NCBI GenBank assembly: GCA_036752825.1
Contig: DAIORV010000075.1
Location: 1-10,929, forward strand
Direction: 5' to 3'
DNA: 10,929 bases
DNA from: UBA5177 sp002413265
Lineage (GTDB): Bacteria > Chloroflexota > UBA5177
The translations under genes and the position numbers were made by a program. Shown piece after piece: positions 1 to 6,329 of the stretch. The stretch's first letter is position 1; every line of letters starts with the position of its first letter. The notes beneath the pieces are model-generated. The model was not told the DNA's origin. It made no database searches and saw nothing but the letters and a program-made list of their open reading frames with translations.

Positions 1-291
1 GCACTGCGCAACTCGGATACGGTGGCCCGGCTGGGAGGCGACGAGTTCGCGGTACTTCTCGTGAACAGCGGTATAGAAGGCGCCTCGCTTACGGCGGAGA
101 AAATCCTGTCATCCCTGAGTAAGCCCATTCGGGTCGAAGGAATGCAGCTCAACATTCGCGCCAGCTTCGGAATAGCCATCTTTCCCGAGCATTCCGACAC
201 CGTTTCGGGTCTGATGCAGCACGCAGACGCCGCCATGTACGCGGCAAAGCGTGGATCTCTCGGTCTCATGGTCTACGAACCCGTTTTTTAA
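1..291 (+). CDS. Diguanylate cyclase, GGDEF domain, C-terminal part (5' truncated by window edge)
   Basis: The reading frame is open from base 1 to a TAA stop and continues beyond the left edge, so the GTG at 22 is not the real start. The translation carries the active-site signature GGDEF at bases 34-48. The motif RNSD (bases 7-18) lies exactly five residues before it, in the position of the RxxD product-inhibition I-site. Downstream come the family's later signatures: a SFGIAIFP-like strand and an ADAAMYAAKRG helix. With both sites intact the domain should condense two GTP into cyclic di-GMP and be feedback inhibited. The protein ends about eight residues after the last GGDEF element, so no EAL domain follows; any sensor domain would lie upstream outside the window. 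The next gene is convergent, 29 bp away. The domain call is secure; the input signal is unknown. Confidence 0.95.
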   Translation, partial: ALRNSDTVARLGGDEFAVLLVNSGIEGASLTAEKILSSLSKPIRVEGMQLNIRASFGIAIFPEHSDTVSGLMQHADAAMYAAKRGSLGLMVYEPVF

Positions 292-300
292 GACCGAGAG
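257..300. repeat. 10-bp inverted repeat between convergent genes, possible bidirectional terminator
   Basis: CTCTCGGTCT at 257-266 and AGACCGAGAG at 291-300 are perfect inverse complements separated by 24 nt. The loop contains a T6 run and the stop codon of the GGDEF gene, and the right arm ends 20 bp from the stop of the convergent sigma gene. There is no U tract directly after either arm, so it is not a classical intrinsic terminator. A role in ending transcription from both sides is inferred from position. Confidence 0.4.
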
Positions 301-320
301 CCAGAGCAGGAAATGGCGGG

Positions 321-1853
321 CTAAGGGCGGCTAGGCTTCTTTAGCTGTCCAAGTGCAACGACAGTTGTGGCTGCCGTGGTTGGTTTTCCGGATGGAGTAG
401 CGACTCCGGGGTTTCCGCTCCCGCTGCCCGGGCTCCTTGCTTGGCCCTTCGCGTCCGAACCGCCCGCCGGTACATTTGCTGTGCTCACACGTGAGTGCAC
501 TTTTAGTTTCGAGCTGACTGCCGCCCTGGAGCTTGCTACTAGTGGGCGCGCTGCTTGAGGGCTACGTCGCGCATTGACGTGGCGGGATCGAGTCGAACCA
601 ACTTGGGACTGCGAGTTGGGCGCGAGCGTGCGCGCCTGGGAACCGGCAGAGGGTGCTTGCAGACGCGCCGCCTGCCGGAAGGCCGATTTCAGCGAAGAGC
701 CTCGCGGGTGTGCCCGATTTGTCCCCCCTGCTCCGCGCCCAGCCCGCAAAGTCAGTGCCGCCCGCCCGTTCCCCACCGTGCGTGAAGGACGCGATCGGAT
801 TACAGCAGTCGAAACCGACGCTGAAGCCGCCGCGGCGGCGGGAGCGGGCGGAGACGCTGCCCGGGACGCAACCGCGGGTCGCGACCCAGCCGGCAGGCGT
901 CGCAACGATGTTCGGTGGTGAGTTCCAAGGCGGCCGGCCAAAGACCCTCTGTGGTGTGGCAGGGCACTGTTCGCCGTGATATGCGAAGGCGGCGATGCCA
1001 CGGCAGCCGCGGCCACTGAGCGTGCAGACTCTGGATGTATGTTGGCGGCTTGAGTCAGCGGCATGGTCCGCTCTCGCCCTCCCGCACCCGACTGGCTGCG
1101 CACCAAAGGAGCTGCCGGCTGTACGGATCTCTGCAGAGTGGCCGCAACGCGAGGGGTGGCGACGACTCCGCCAAGAATGGCCGCAGTTACGAGCCCGCCC
1201 TTTAGCAGCGGTACGCCGGCGATGGGGGCCATGCGTTCTGCCAGGCTTCGCAATGCCCCGAGCACGAGGGCACCGGGTAGTGCCGCGCTCTTGCTGTATT
1301 CTTCGCGCAAGCGCCGGCGGGCCCGAAAAAGTAGCGTCTCCACCGCGGACTGGCTCACATCCAGCTCGTCGGCAATTTCGTTGTAGGAGAGCCCTTCGAC
1401 CTCGCGGAGCACAAGCACTCGCTGATGACTTTGCGCGAGCTTACCCAACGCCTCCGCGACGGTCTGCTGCTCCTCGCGTACCTCGATGCGCTCTTCAGGG
1501 CTCTCCTCTGCCCGAGGCAAGGCCCCTTGCTCCTCTTCGGTTAGCGGGCAGATCCGACGCCTGCTTCGATACGAATCCATCGCCAGATTTCGAGCGATGC
1601 TGAATAGCCAGCCCCTGAACGCGCCGCCCGTTTGAAGTGAGTCGACTCGCGTGATGGCCCGCGCCATGGCTTCCTGACAAACGTCTTCCGCGTCCTCCCG
1701 GCTCGAGGCGATATGACTGCAGAATCGATACAGCGCCTCAGAATGTCGGTTGAGAAGTACGTTCAGCGCTTCAGCGTTTCCGAGCTTCAGCCGGAGAACG
1801 AGCTCACCATCTGAGAGCCCATGGAGCTGATCGCGCTCCACTGCTACATGCAT
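321..1853 (-). CDS. ECF-type sigma-70 factor with C-terminal hydrophobic segment and long low-complexity tail
   Basis: The 510-residue protein starts at ATG, preceded by a purine-rich GGGGGAAGAGGA stretch. Sigma region 2 spans about residues 25-100, with a DAEDVCQEA segment and the FRGWLFSIARN block of region 2.4. Region 4 spans about 130-185, with a helix-turn-helix (SYNEIADELDVSQSAVETLL). A normal ECF sigma would end near residue 190. Here a hydrophobic stretch at about 208-234 follows, then some 270 residues rich in Ala, Ser, Arg and Pro with no cysteine. If the hydrophobic stretch is a membrane span, the sigma factor is tethered and the tail lies outside the membrane, where it could act as built-in sensor or anti-sigma; this is inference. 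No separate anti-sigma gene is adjacent. The sigma part is certain. The last ~270 residues are less so, because high-GC DNA can keep a frame open by chance. Confidence 0.93.
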   Translation of the reverse strand: MHVAVERDQLHGLSDGELVLRLKLGNAEALNVLLNRHSEALYRFCSHIASSREDAEDVCQEAMARAITRVDSLQTGGAFRGWLFSIARNLAMDSYRSRRRICPLTEEEQGALPRAEESPEERIEVREEQQTVAEALGKLAQSHQRVLVLREVEGLSYNEIADELDVSQSAVETLLFRARRRLREEYSKSAALPGALVLGALRSLAERMAPIAGVPLLKGGLVTAAILGGVVATPRVAATLQRSVQPAAPLVRSQSGAGGRERTMPLTQAANIHPESARSVAAAAVASPPSHITANSALPHHRGSLAGRLGTHHRTSLRRLPAGSRPAVASRAASPPAPAAAAASASVSTAVIRSRPSRTVGNGRAALTLRAGRGAGGTNRAHPRGSSLKSAFRQAARLQAPSAGSQARTLAPNSQSQVGSTRSRHVNARRSPQAARPLVASSRAAVSSKLKVHSRVSTANVPAGGSDAKGQARSPGSGSGNPGVATPSGKPTTAATTVVALGQLKKPSRP

Positions 1854-1872
1854 CAGTCCTCTTCCCCCAGTT

Positions 1873-1891
1873 CCCGCCGAAACCCGGCGGG
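1873..1891 (-). promoter_or_regulatory. GC-rich hairpin in the sigma-factor leader
   Basis: CCCGCCG (1873-1879) and CGGCGGG (1885-1891) form a perfect 7-bp stem with a 5-nt loop. It lies 19 nt before the ATG of the sigma gene, just upstream of its purine-rich ribosome-binding region, and between divergent genes. It could be an mRNA hairpin influencing translation or a protein operator. No matching promoter boxes were recognised with confidence. Confidence 0.35.
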
Positions 1892-1940
1892 CCTGGCGCT
1901 ACGGCCCGCAGACGACCTCCAAAGCGCATACCAGTGTACT

Positions 1941-1947
1941 AAAGGAG
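1941..1947 (+). promoter_or_regulatory. Ribosome-binding site deciding the GTG start of the acetyltransferase
   Basis: AAAGGAG lies 9 nt before the GTG at 1957. An ATG at 1949 is only 1 nt from it, too close for initiation, and opens a different, short frame. The next in-frame ATG (1990) has no comparable site, so GTG 1957 is the preferred start. Confidence 0.65.
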
Positions 1948-1956
1948 TATGCTCGC

Positions 1957-2520
1957 GTGCGTCCGACAACGAGCGGTGAGGGCGCCTCGATGGAGGTGCA
2001 CGTAGTGCCGGAGCTGGAGACCAAACGTCTGATTGTCACGGCACTGACTCTCGAGCGCCTGCATGCAGCCATAGGGGATCGGGATCTGCTTGGGCGCCTG
2101 CTGGAAGCAGACATTCCAGACGACTGGCCCAATTCTGAGTTTGGCGGCTTCCTTCCCGTACTCGCCCAGCAGATCCTGGAGGAGCCGGCTCTCGGCGAAT
2201 GGATGGGGCTGATTATTCGAAAGCATGAGCGGGTGCTCGTGGGGGACGTCGGTTTCAAGGGATTGCCCGACGCGGAGGGCGCCGTGGAGATCGGGTACAG
2301 CATTGTGCCTGCTTATCAGGGGAATGGATACGCTTCCGAGGCGACGCAAGCCATGGTTAATTGGGCCTTTGGCCACGAATCGGTAAGAAGAGTGACCGCA
2401 AACTGTCTAAACGACAACCGCGCTTCTATCCGAGTGCTTCAAACAGTCGGCATGACGCAGATCGGACGAAGCGGGCCGCTCCTTGATTGGTCGCTGGAAC
2501 GGACTGAGCGGAAAACCTAG
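1957..2520 (+). CDS. GNAT-family N-acetyltransferase, RimJ/RimL-like
   Basis: The 187-residue protein opens with the RimJ/RimL-type strand ETKRLIVTALTLERL (about residues 21-35). Its acetyl-CoA binding motif A is at about 112-125: a VEIGYSIVPAYQGNGYASEA segment containing the Q-G-N-G-Y-A pyrophosphate loop. The end has the usual late features, an N-D-N-R-A-S-I-R-V-L helix and a VGM turn. Such enzymes transfer acetyl from acetyl-CoA to an amine on a protein N-terminus, an amino acid or a drug; the substrate cannot be told from sequence. The length is normal. The GTG start is chosen from the AAAGGAG site; ATG 1990 would remove 11 residues that are not part of the fold. The gene is divergent from the sigma factor. 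Its TAG stop overlaps the stop of the convergent small membrane protein. Confidence 0.92.
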   Translation: MRPTTSGEGASMEVHVVPELETKRLIVTALTLERLHAAIGDRDLLGRLLEADIPDDWPNSEFGGFLPVLAQQILEEPALGEWMGLIIRKHERVLVGDVGFKGLPDAEGAVEIGYSIVPAYQGNGYASEATQAMVNWAFGHESVRRVTANCLNDNRASIRVLQTVGMTQIGRSGPLLDWSLERTERKT

Positions 2521-2861
2521 CCCCCGAGCAAGCGGATCTTCTCTCGCTCGAATTCATCCTCTGATATCTTCCCCGCCCGAAGGTTCGACTCCAGCTGCTC
2601 AAAAGCCTCGTACACCTCGGTGTTGCCGCCCAAGGTTCCGCGGCGCATGTCGAGATCCACTCTGCGCTTCAAGAGCTCTGAGCCGCGCTCATCCAGGACG
2701 TTGTGGCGTGCCTGTCGCTCCAGATTGTCACCTTCGCGTTCGACCTCTGGGAGCTGCGGAGGCGGCTTTTCCCGACGCAGTGCCACAGCCGAAAGCCCAA
2801 CCGCGAGCGCCAGGAAAACCAGGATAACCACAATCACCAGAGCGTTCATCGCCCCAATCAT
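2517..2861 (-). CDS. Small single-pass membrane protein with SHOCT-like C-terminal domain
   Basis: The 114-residue protein has an N-terminal hydrophobic helix at about residues 5-28, then a basic RR and a charged linker. Its C-terminus (about 85-114) follows the SHOCT pattern: leucine-rich helix, a short G-K-I-S turn, then E-D-E-F-E-R-E-K and a final LL. SHOCT domains are short C-terminal modules, often on membrane proteins, thought to mediate oligomerisation or protein contacts. No enzyme activity is expected. The ATG at 2859-2861 has no Shine-Dalgarno sequence upstream, so it may be translated from a leaderless mRNA; the ATG at 2849 (M5) follows a GGGG and is an alternative. Eleven base pairs separate it from the divergent PIG-L gene. 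Its TAG stop lies in the same CTAG tetramer as that of the acetyltransferase. Confidence 0.8.
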   Translation of the reverse strand: MIGAMNALVIVVILVFLALAVGLSAVALRREKPPPQLPEVEREGDNLERQARHNVLDERGSELLKRRVDLDMRRGTLGGNTEVYEAFEQLESNLRAGKISEDEFEREKIRLLGG

Positions 2862-2872
2862 AGGGGGATAAG
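2862..2872. promoter_or_regulatory. 11-bp divergent start region: ribosome-binding site on (+), possible leaderless -10 on (-)
   Basis: AGGGGG at 2862-2867 is a ribosome-binding site 5 nt before the ATG of the PIG-L gene. On the opposite strand, bases 2868-2873 read TCTTAT, four of six matches to the TATAAT -10 box, centred about 9 nt before the ATG of the SHOCT-like gene. That is the spacing expected of a leaderless transcript. The promoter of the plus-strand gene must then lie inside the SHOCT-like gene. The SD is seen; the -10 is inference. Confidence 0.4.
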
Positions 2873-3601
2873 ATGGAGACTATGGCCGGACGCAGAATCC
2901 TTGCCCTGGGCACGCACCCAGACGATGTCGAGCTGACATGCGGAGCCTCAATCGCACGTTGGGTTCGTGACGGAGACACGGCAATTCTGGTCGTGGCAAC
3001 AGACGGCTCCAGGGGTGGCAAGGATGTAGACTCCGATCCGCGGGAAACAGCCCGGATCCGCCGGAACGAGCAGATGGAAGCCGCCGAGATCATAGGGTTT
3101 GAGGACGTCGTCTTCCTGGGCCTCAGAGACGGAGAAGTTGAGGATATCCCGGAGCTTCGCGCTCTGCTCGTGGAGCAGATCCGGAGATTCCGGCCTGAGG
3201 TAGCCATCGCCATGGATCCACTAACCGTCATCCACAGAAACTCGTATGTAAACCACCGCGACCACCGGATTCTTGGGATGGCCTTCCTCGACGCTCTCTA
3301 CCCCGAAGCAAGCAACGCTGCGTACTTCCCGGAGCAGCTGGCGCGTGGTCTCGAAGTCCACAAGTGCCCGGAGCTCCTCCTCAGCGCGACGGAGAGCCCG
3401 AATTACTGGGTGGACGTGAGCGAGACTTTAGAAACGAGATTCACTGCGCTGCGGTGCCATGCCAGCCAGATACAGCTGTGGCTGGAGAATGGCGAGGTCC
3501 TCATCGAGGAACAGCGAGAACGTGCGGCAAGCGTCGGCGCAGCACAGGGAATGGGATACGCCGAGGAGTTTCGCCGAGTGATTGCCGATCAGCTGAGCTG
3601 A
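2873..3601 (+). CDS. PIG-L / LmbE family zinc-dependent deacetylase
   Basis: The 242-residue protein shows the family's full set of signatures. HPDDVE is at residues 15-20, at the end of the first strand, where the His and second Asp are zinc ligand and catalytic base. R-E-T-A-x-I-R-R-x-E-Q is at about 57-67, FLGLRDG at 81-87, and NHRDHR at 127-132 supplies the later zinc-binding histidine. PIG-L enzymes remove the N-acetyl group from GlcNAc-containing substrates (GlcNAc-inositol in mycothiol, GlcNAc-malate in bacillithiol, antibiotic intermediates, GlcNAc-PI), and some are amidases. Nothing here fixes the substrate, and no other thiol-biosynthesis gene is nearby, so mshB or bshB cannot be assigned. 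No signal peptide is seen. ATG 2873 has a well-spaced AGGGGG; ATG 2882 (M4) is a weaker alternative. It is convergent with the debranching enzyme. Confidence 0.93.
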   Translation: METMAGRRILALGTHPDDVELTCGASIARWVRDGDTAILVVATDGSRGGKDVDSDPRETARIRRNEQMEAAEIIGFEDVVFLGLRDGEVEDIPELRALLVEQIRRFRPEVAIAMDPLTVIHRNSYVNHRDHRILGMAFLDALYPEASNAAYFPEQLARGLEVHKCPELLLSATESPNYWVDVSETLETRFTALRCHASQIQLWLENGEVLIEEQRERAASVGAAQGMGYAEEFRRVIADQLS

Positions 3602-3603
3602 AA

Positions 3604-3621
3604 CCGGCGTGCTCGAGCCGG
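3604..3621. terminator. Weak hairpin between convergent genes
   Basis: CCGGC (3604-3608) and GCCGG (3617-3621) form a 5-bp stem with an 8-nt loop inside the 29-bp gap between the convergent PIG-L and debranching genes. No U tract follows on either strand. Its position fits a shared terminator, but the stem is short. Confidence 0.25.
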
Positions 3622-3630
3622 CAACAAGGG

Positions 3631-6081
3631 TCAGGCGAAATGGACGCGGCGACTTGGAATCCGTTCGGCGCGGAGGTCGAGCTCCACTCGGCCGCAAGCC
3701 GGCACGAGCAGATGGACACGTGAGCGATCCGTTCCCGGTATTGCCTGCTCCGCCCATTCGGTCTCGGCGGGCAACCCATCGACAACTATCTCTAACTCGC
3801 GGGCCCGAGTGCGATGTGGCAAGACAAGCTTGATCTCCAATTCCACTCCGTCAGGCTGGCCCCAGGGAAATTGGATGTCGACTCTGCGCTCCTCAGGGGT
3901 CCCCTCGATTTTCAGATCGAAGGGAACATTGCCGTACCACTTTCGAACACTGAGCCGGGGCCAGTCAGCGGGGAGCTGAGGCTCAATTGTGATTCGCTTT
4001 GTCGTGACGTCGATTCGAACTCCGGCAAAAGCCTGAAGTCCCTCCAGGAACCCTGACATGCTCCAGGCCTGAAACTCCACACCGCGTGCCCCTGAGAGGT
4101 CGAAAAGCTCACTGATGCCGCCGATTCCTCCTCTGTTAAGCACGGCGTCGACCTGCGCTCTCAGATACTTGCGAAACGCAATATCCGCCTCGCCGTACTT
4201 GAGCTCGGCTTGCACAAAGAATTGAGCGAGCCAATTCCATTCAACGCCTCGGTGGTAGTTGAACTTGCCGACGCTGCGCATCCGCCGCCCCCGCACGTTT
4301 CGGCGATCGTGCAGGAATTCGTAGGAGAAGACGCGATCCCAATCCTGAGGCGCCAACGTGAGAATCCCCTGGCTGCCCGCTAGCTGAGTTCGGCCCATCC
4401 GCCGCATCGTCCATTCGACCTCGGGTCCAAGATCGAGACCCACCTCAAAGCAGAAGTACGGATTGGGGGTGATGAGATCGCGAACCTGTCCGTCCTCGTC
4501 AAGACTGTCGGCGGGCATCCCGCGAACCAAGAATCGCTGAAGTCCATTCCAGGCGCGAGTCTCGGCCCAGTGCATCGCCGCCTCGAGCTCCCGTGACTCT
4601 TCTCTCAGAATCGGTCGAAAAACTCTCAGAGACGCAAGCCATAGCATTTGAATCTCGATCGGGAAACCGTGACGCGGAGTGTGGGGGGTGTCCATCCACG
4701 TTTCCCACAGATATTCAGGATCGTTGGTTCGTCCCGAAGGCAGCAGTCCGCCAACGGAGCGCTCCAGGCTTCGCTCGAAAAAGCGCCGCACCATCGGTAG
4801 CTTCTCGTACAGAAGCGCGTCGTCTCCGGTGCACCGCCAGTACTCGTGAAGGCGCCAGAGAGCCCAAAGCGTCCCGTCACTCGAGTGATATGGAAGGTCT
4901 TCTCCGGCGCGTATGCGTTGGGGGAGCCGCCCAGTCCGATCATCCTGGAGCTGCCACGTGTCGCGAATTATTTCCCTTGCAAGATCGTAGAAGCCGAGAG
5001 ACAGCAAGAAACCCAACGCGATGTTTTCATCTCGCTTCCAGGAATCGTGGAAGTAGCCGTTGCCGGCAAGAATGGTCGCCGAGGGCCGCTCGAGTACCGT
5101 GTCCTCCGCGACTGCATTCTTCGATACCAGCACGTTCATCAGACGGCCGAGTACTTGCATGTAGGCCGAATCGACCGCGGAGTTACCCGTCTCAAAGTTT
5201 GATCGCTCGAGGATCTCCTGCATCGACTGGGATTTCTGTGCCTGGAAGGCGATCAGGTTGTCTCGCAAAGTCGACAGCTGCTCGAGGGCTTCGTCTCGAG
5301 TTGACCCAAAGCCGTAGACGACTTGAGCGTCACCTCGCATGTGCAAAGAGATGGGCGCATACGCGGCGCTGGAGCTGTGCAGCCAAAGAGGGGCGTGATC
5401 TCCTGCATCTTCGTCTTGCGTCCGACGCTCGACGAAGGTTCGACGCCGCCGATCGTCCGAGAAGATCTTCCGCCGTTCACGCTTCTTGGCAGGCACGGGC
5501 TCAGACCACACGTTGTCTCCGACGATTTGCACCGCGGCCACGAGAGATGCGGCTTGCTCGGACCCATCTGGAGTAAAAGTCTCCGTCCGGTCGTCGTATT
5601 TGCCGGAAGCCAAAACCTTTGAAACGATGCAGCCGTTATCGATCGGCTCCATGTCGTATCCGTCGGCAGAATCGTTGAGAGCGCGGTAGAAGCGGAGATC
5701 GAATTCAGGCTCAACTACCAGCTCGACGTCTCCGGCTAAGGCGCAGGTGAAGCCGTTGACACCATCGGCCACGAAGTACTCTTCGGTGATCGGCTTTTCA
5801 TCAAACTCGTATTCTCTCCGGGCCCGAGTCAGGCCCATGAGGAAGCCGCTCTGCGCCCGCAAGCCAAGCGGTAGCTCCTGGTCCGCGAGCCGTACCAGGT
5901 GGCCTTCGAGAAACTTGCGTCCGTAGAGGTAGGCGCCGAACCATTTATGAGGATGAAGGGTCGCGTCCGAGCTGCCCGCGACAGCAGGCAGGCAGAGCGA
6001 GAATGCCCGCTTGTTACCCAGCAGGAACGAGCGACCTTTTAGGTGGTCGTGGTCGAGTCGAATGTCCCAGCGAGTATCCAT
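3631..6081 (-). CDS. Amylo-alpha-1,6-glucosidase / bacterial glycogen-debranching-enzyme family protein
   Basis: From ATG 6081 this is an 816-residue protein. An N-terminal beta-rich domain covers roughly the first 270 residues, and an (alpha/alpha)6-barrel GDE domain follows from about 300 to 715. The barrel carries the recognisable family blocks: GYFHDSWKRDENIALGFLLSLG (about 342-363, split here by numbering only), an S-D-G-T-L-W helix near 401-406, WMDTPHTPRHGFPIEIQMLW (about 462-481) and YHRGVEWNW (about 609-617). EFQAWSMSGFLEGL lies near 669-682. Such enzymes hydrolyse alpha-1,6 branch glucose of glycogen or related glucans in the cytoplasm; no signal peptide is present. The protein is longer than the usual ~650-720 residues, partly because of a very charged insert at about 195-225. 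A frame extension to GTG 6159 adds 26 residues without family similarity, so it is not used. The chosen ATG has only a weak GGA site. No other glycogen gene is adjacent. Confidence 0.88.
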   Translation of the reverse strand: MDTRWDIRLDHDHLKGRSFLLGNKRAFSLCLPAVAGSSDATLHPHKWFGAYLYGRKFLEGHLVRLADQELPLGLRAQSGFLMGLTRARREYEFDEKPITEEYFVADGVNGFTCALAGDVELVVEPEFDLRFYRALNDSADGYDMEPIDNGCIVSKVLASGKYDDRTETFTPDGSEQAASLVAAVQIVGDNVWSEPVPAKKRERRKIFSDDRRRRTFVERRTQDEDAGDHAPLWLHSSSAAYAPISLHMRGDAQVVYGFGSTRDEALEQLSTLRDNLIAFQAQKSQSMQEILERSNFETGNSAVDSAYMQVLGRLMNVLVSKNAVAEDTVLERPSATILAGNGYFHDSWKRDENIALGFLLSLGFYDLAREIIRDTWQLQDDRTGRLPQRIRAGEDLPYHSSDGTLWALWRLHEYWRCTGDDALLYEKLPMVRRFFERSLERSVGGLLPSGRTNDPEYLWETWMDTPHTPRHGFPIEIQMLWLASLRVFRPILREESRELEAAMHWAETRAWNGLQRFLVRGMPADSLDEDGQVRDLITPNPYFCFEVGLDLGPEVEWTMRRMGRTQLAGSQGILTLAPQDWDRVFSYEFLHDRRNVRGRRMRSVGKFNYHRGVEWNWLAQFFVQAELKYGEADIAFRKYLRAQVDAVLNRGGIGGISELFDLSGARGVEFQAWSMSGFLEGLQAFAGVRIDVTTKRITIEPQLPADWPRLSVRKWYGNVPFDLKIEGTPEERRVDIQFPWGQPDGVELEIKLVLPHRTRARELEIVVDGLPAETEWAEQAIPGTDRSRVHLLVPACGRVELDLRAERIPSRRVHFA

Positions 6082-6217
6082 TTTTTCCAGGCAAGCAGTC
6101 GGATGGTCTTTACTGCGCCTACCACTTCCACGTCCGCACGGTCCCTGCGCGCTTGCCACTCATCGTTGAGTGACAAAAGGGAGGCGGGGAGGTGGGGGTG
6201 GCGCAGCACGCATCGAT

Positions 6218-6246
6218 AGTATGCAACCAAGAATGAAAAAATGCAA
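6218..6246 (-). promoter_or_regulatory. Possible sigma-70-type promoter for the debranching enzyme
   Basis: On the minus strand TTGCAT (6241-6246) is separated by exactly 17 nt from CATACT (6218-6223). These match the -35 and -10 consensus at 3/6 and 4/6 positions. The start point would be near 6210, giving a leader of about 130 nt. The surrounding DNA is more AT-rich than the rest of the window. Confidence 0.35.
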
Positions 6247-6285
6247 TGGGGCCGAATGACGTATTTTTGGGGCCAATAAAGGGCC
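6247..6285. repeat. Helically phased GGGCC direct repeats upstream of the promoter
   Basis: TGGGGCC occurs at 6247-6253 and again at 6268-6274, 21 bp apart, and the core GGGCC recurs at 6281-6285, 11 bp further on. The spacing equals two turns and one turn of the helix, and the array abuts the proposed -35 box. This is the layout of an activator or repressor site, but no binding protein can be named. Confidence 0.35.
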
Positions 6286-6329
6286 GTAAGGAGTAGTTCA
6301 AGTTCGCTAGGCCTCCGGTACATCATTCC

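Noticed and set aside
995..1603. Plus-strand 202-residue frame
   Set aside because: Antisense to the sigma factor, including its conserved region 4; composition is typical of high-GC shadow frames.
4593..5576. Plus-strand 327-residue frame
   Set aside because: Arg/Ser/Ala-rich antisense shadow of the clearly identified debranching enzyme; no start signal or motif.
6082..6159. N-terminal extension of the debranching enzyme to GTG 6159
   Set aside because: The 26 extra residues show no family similarity and the GTG has no ribosome-binding site; it lies in the probable leader.
6039..6326. Minus-strand 95-residue frame starting right after the HTH_42 stop, with a hydrophobic middle
   Set aside because: It runs into the start of the debranching gene in another frame, matches no family I know, and its ATG lacks a good ribosome-binding site. 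The DNA reads better as promoter and leader.
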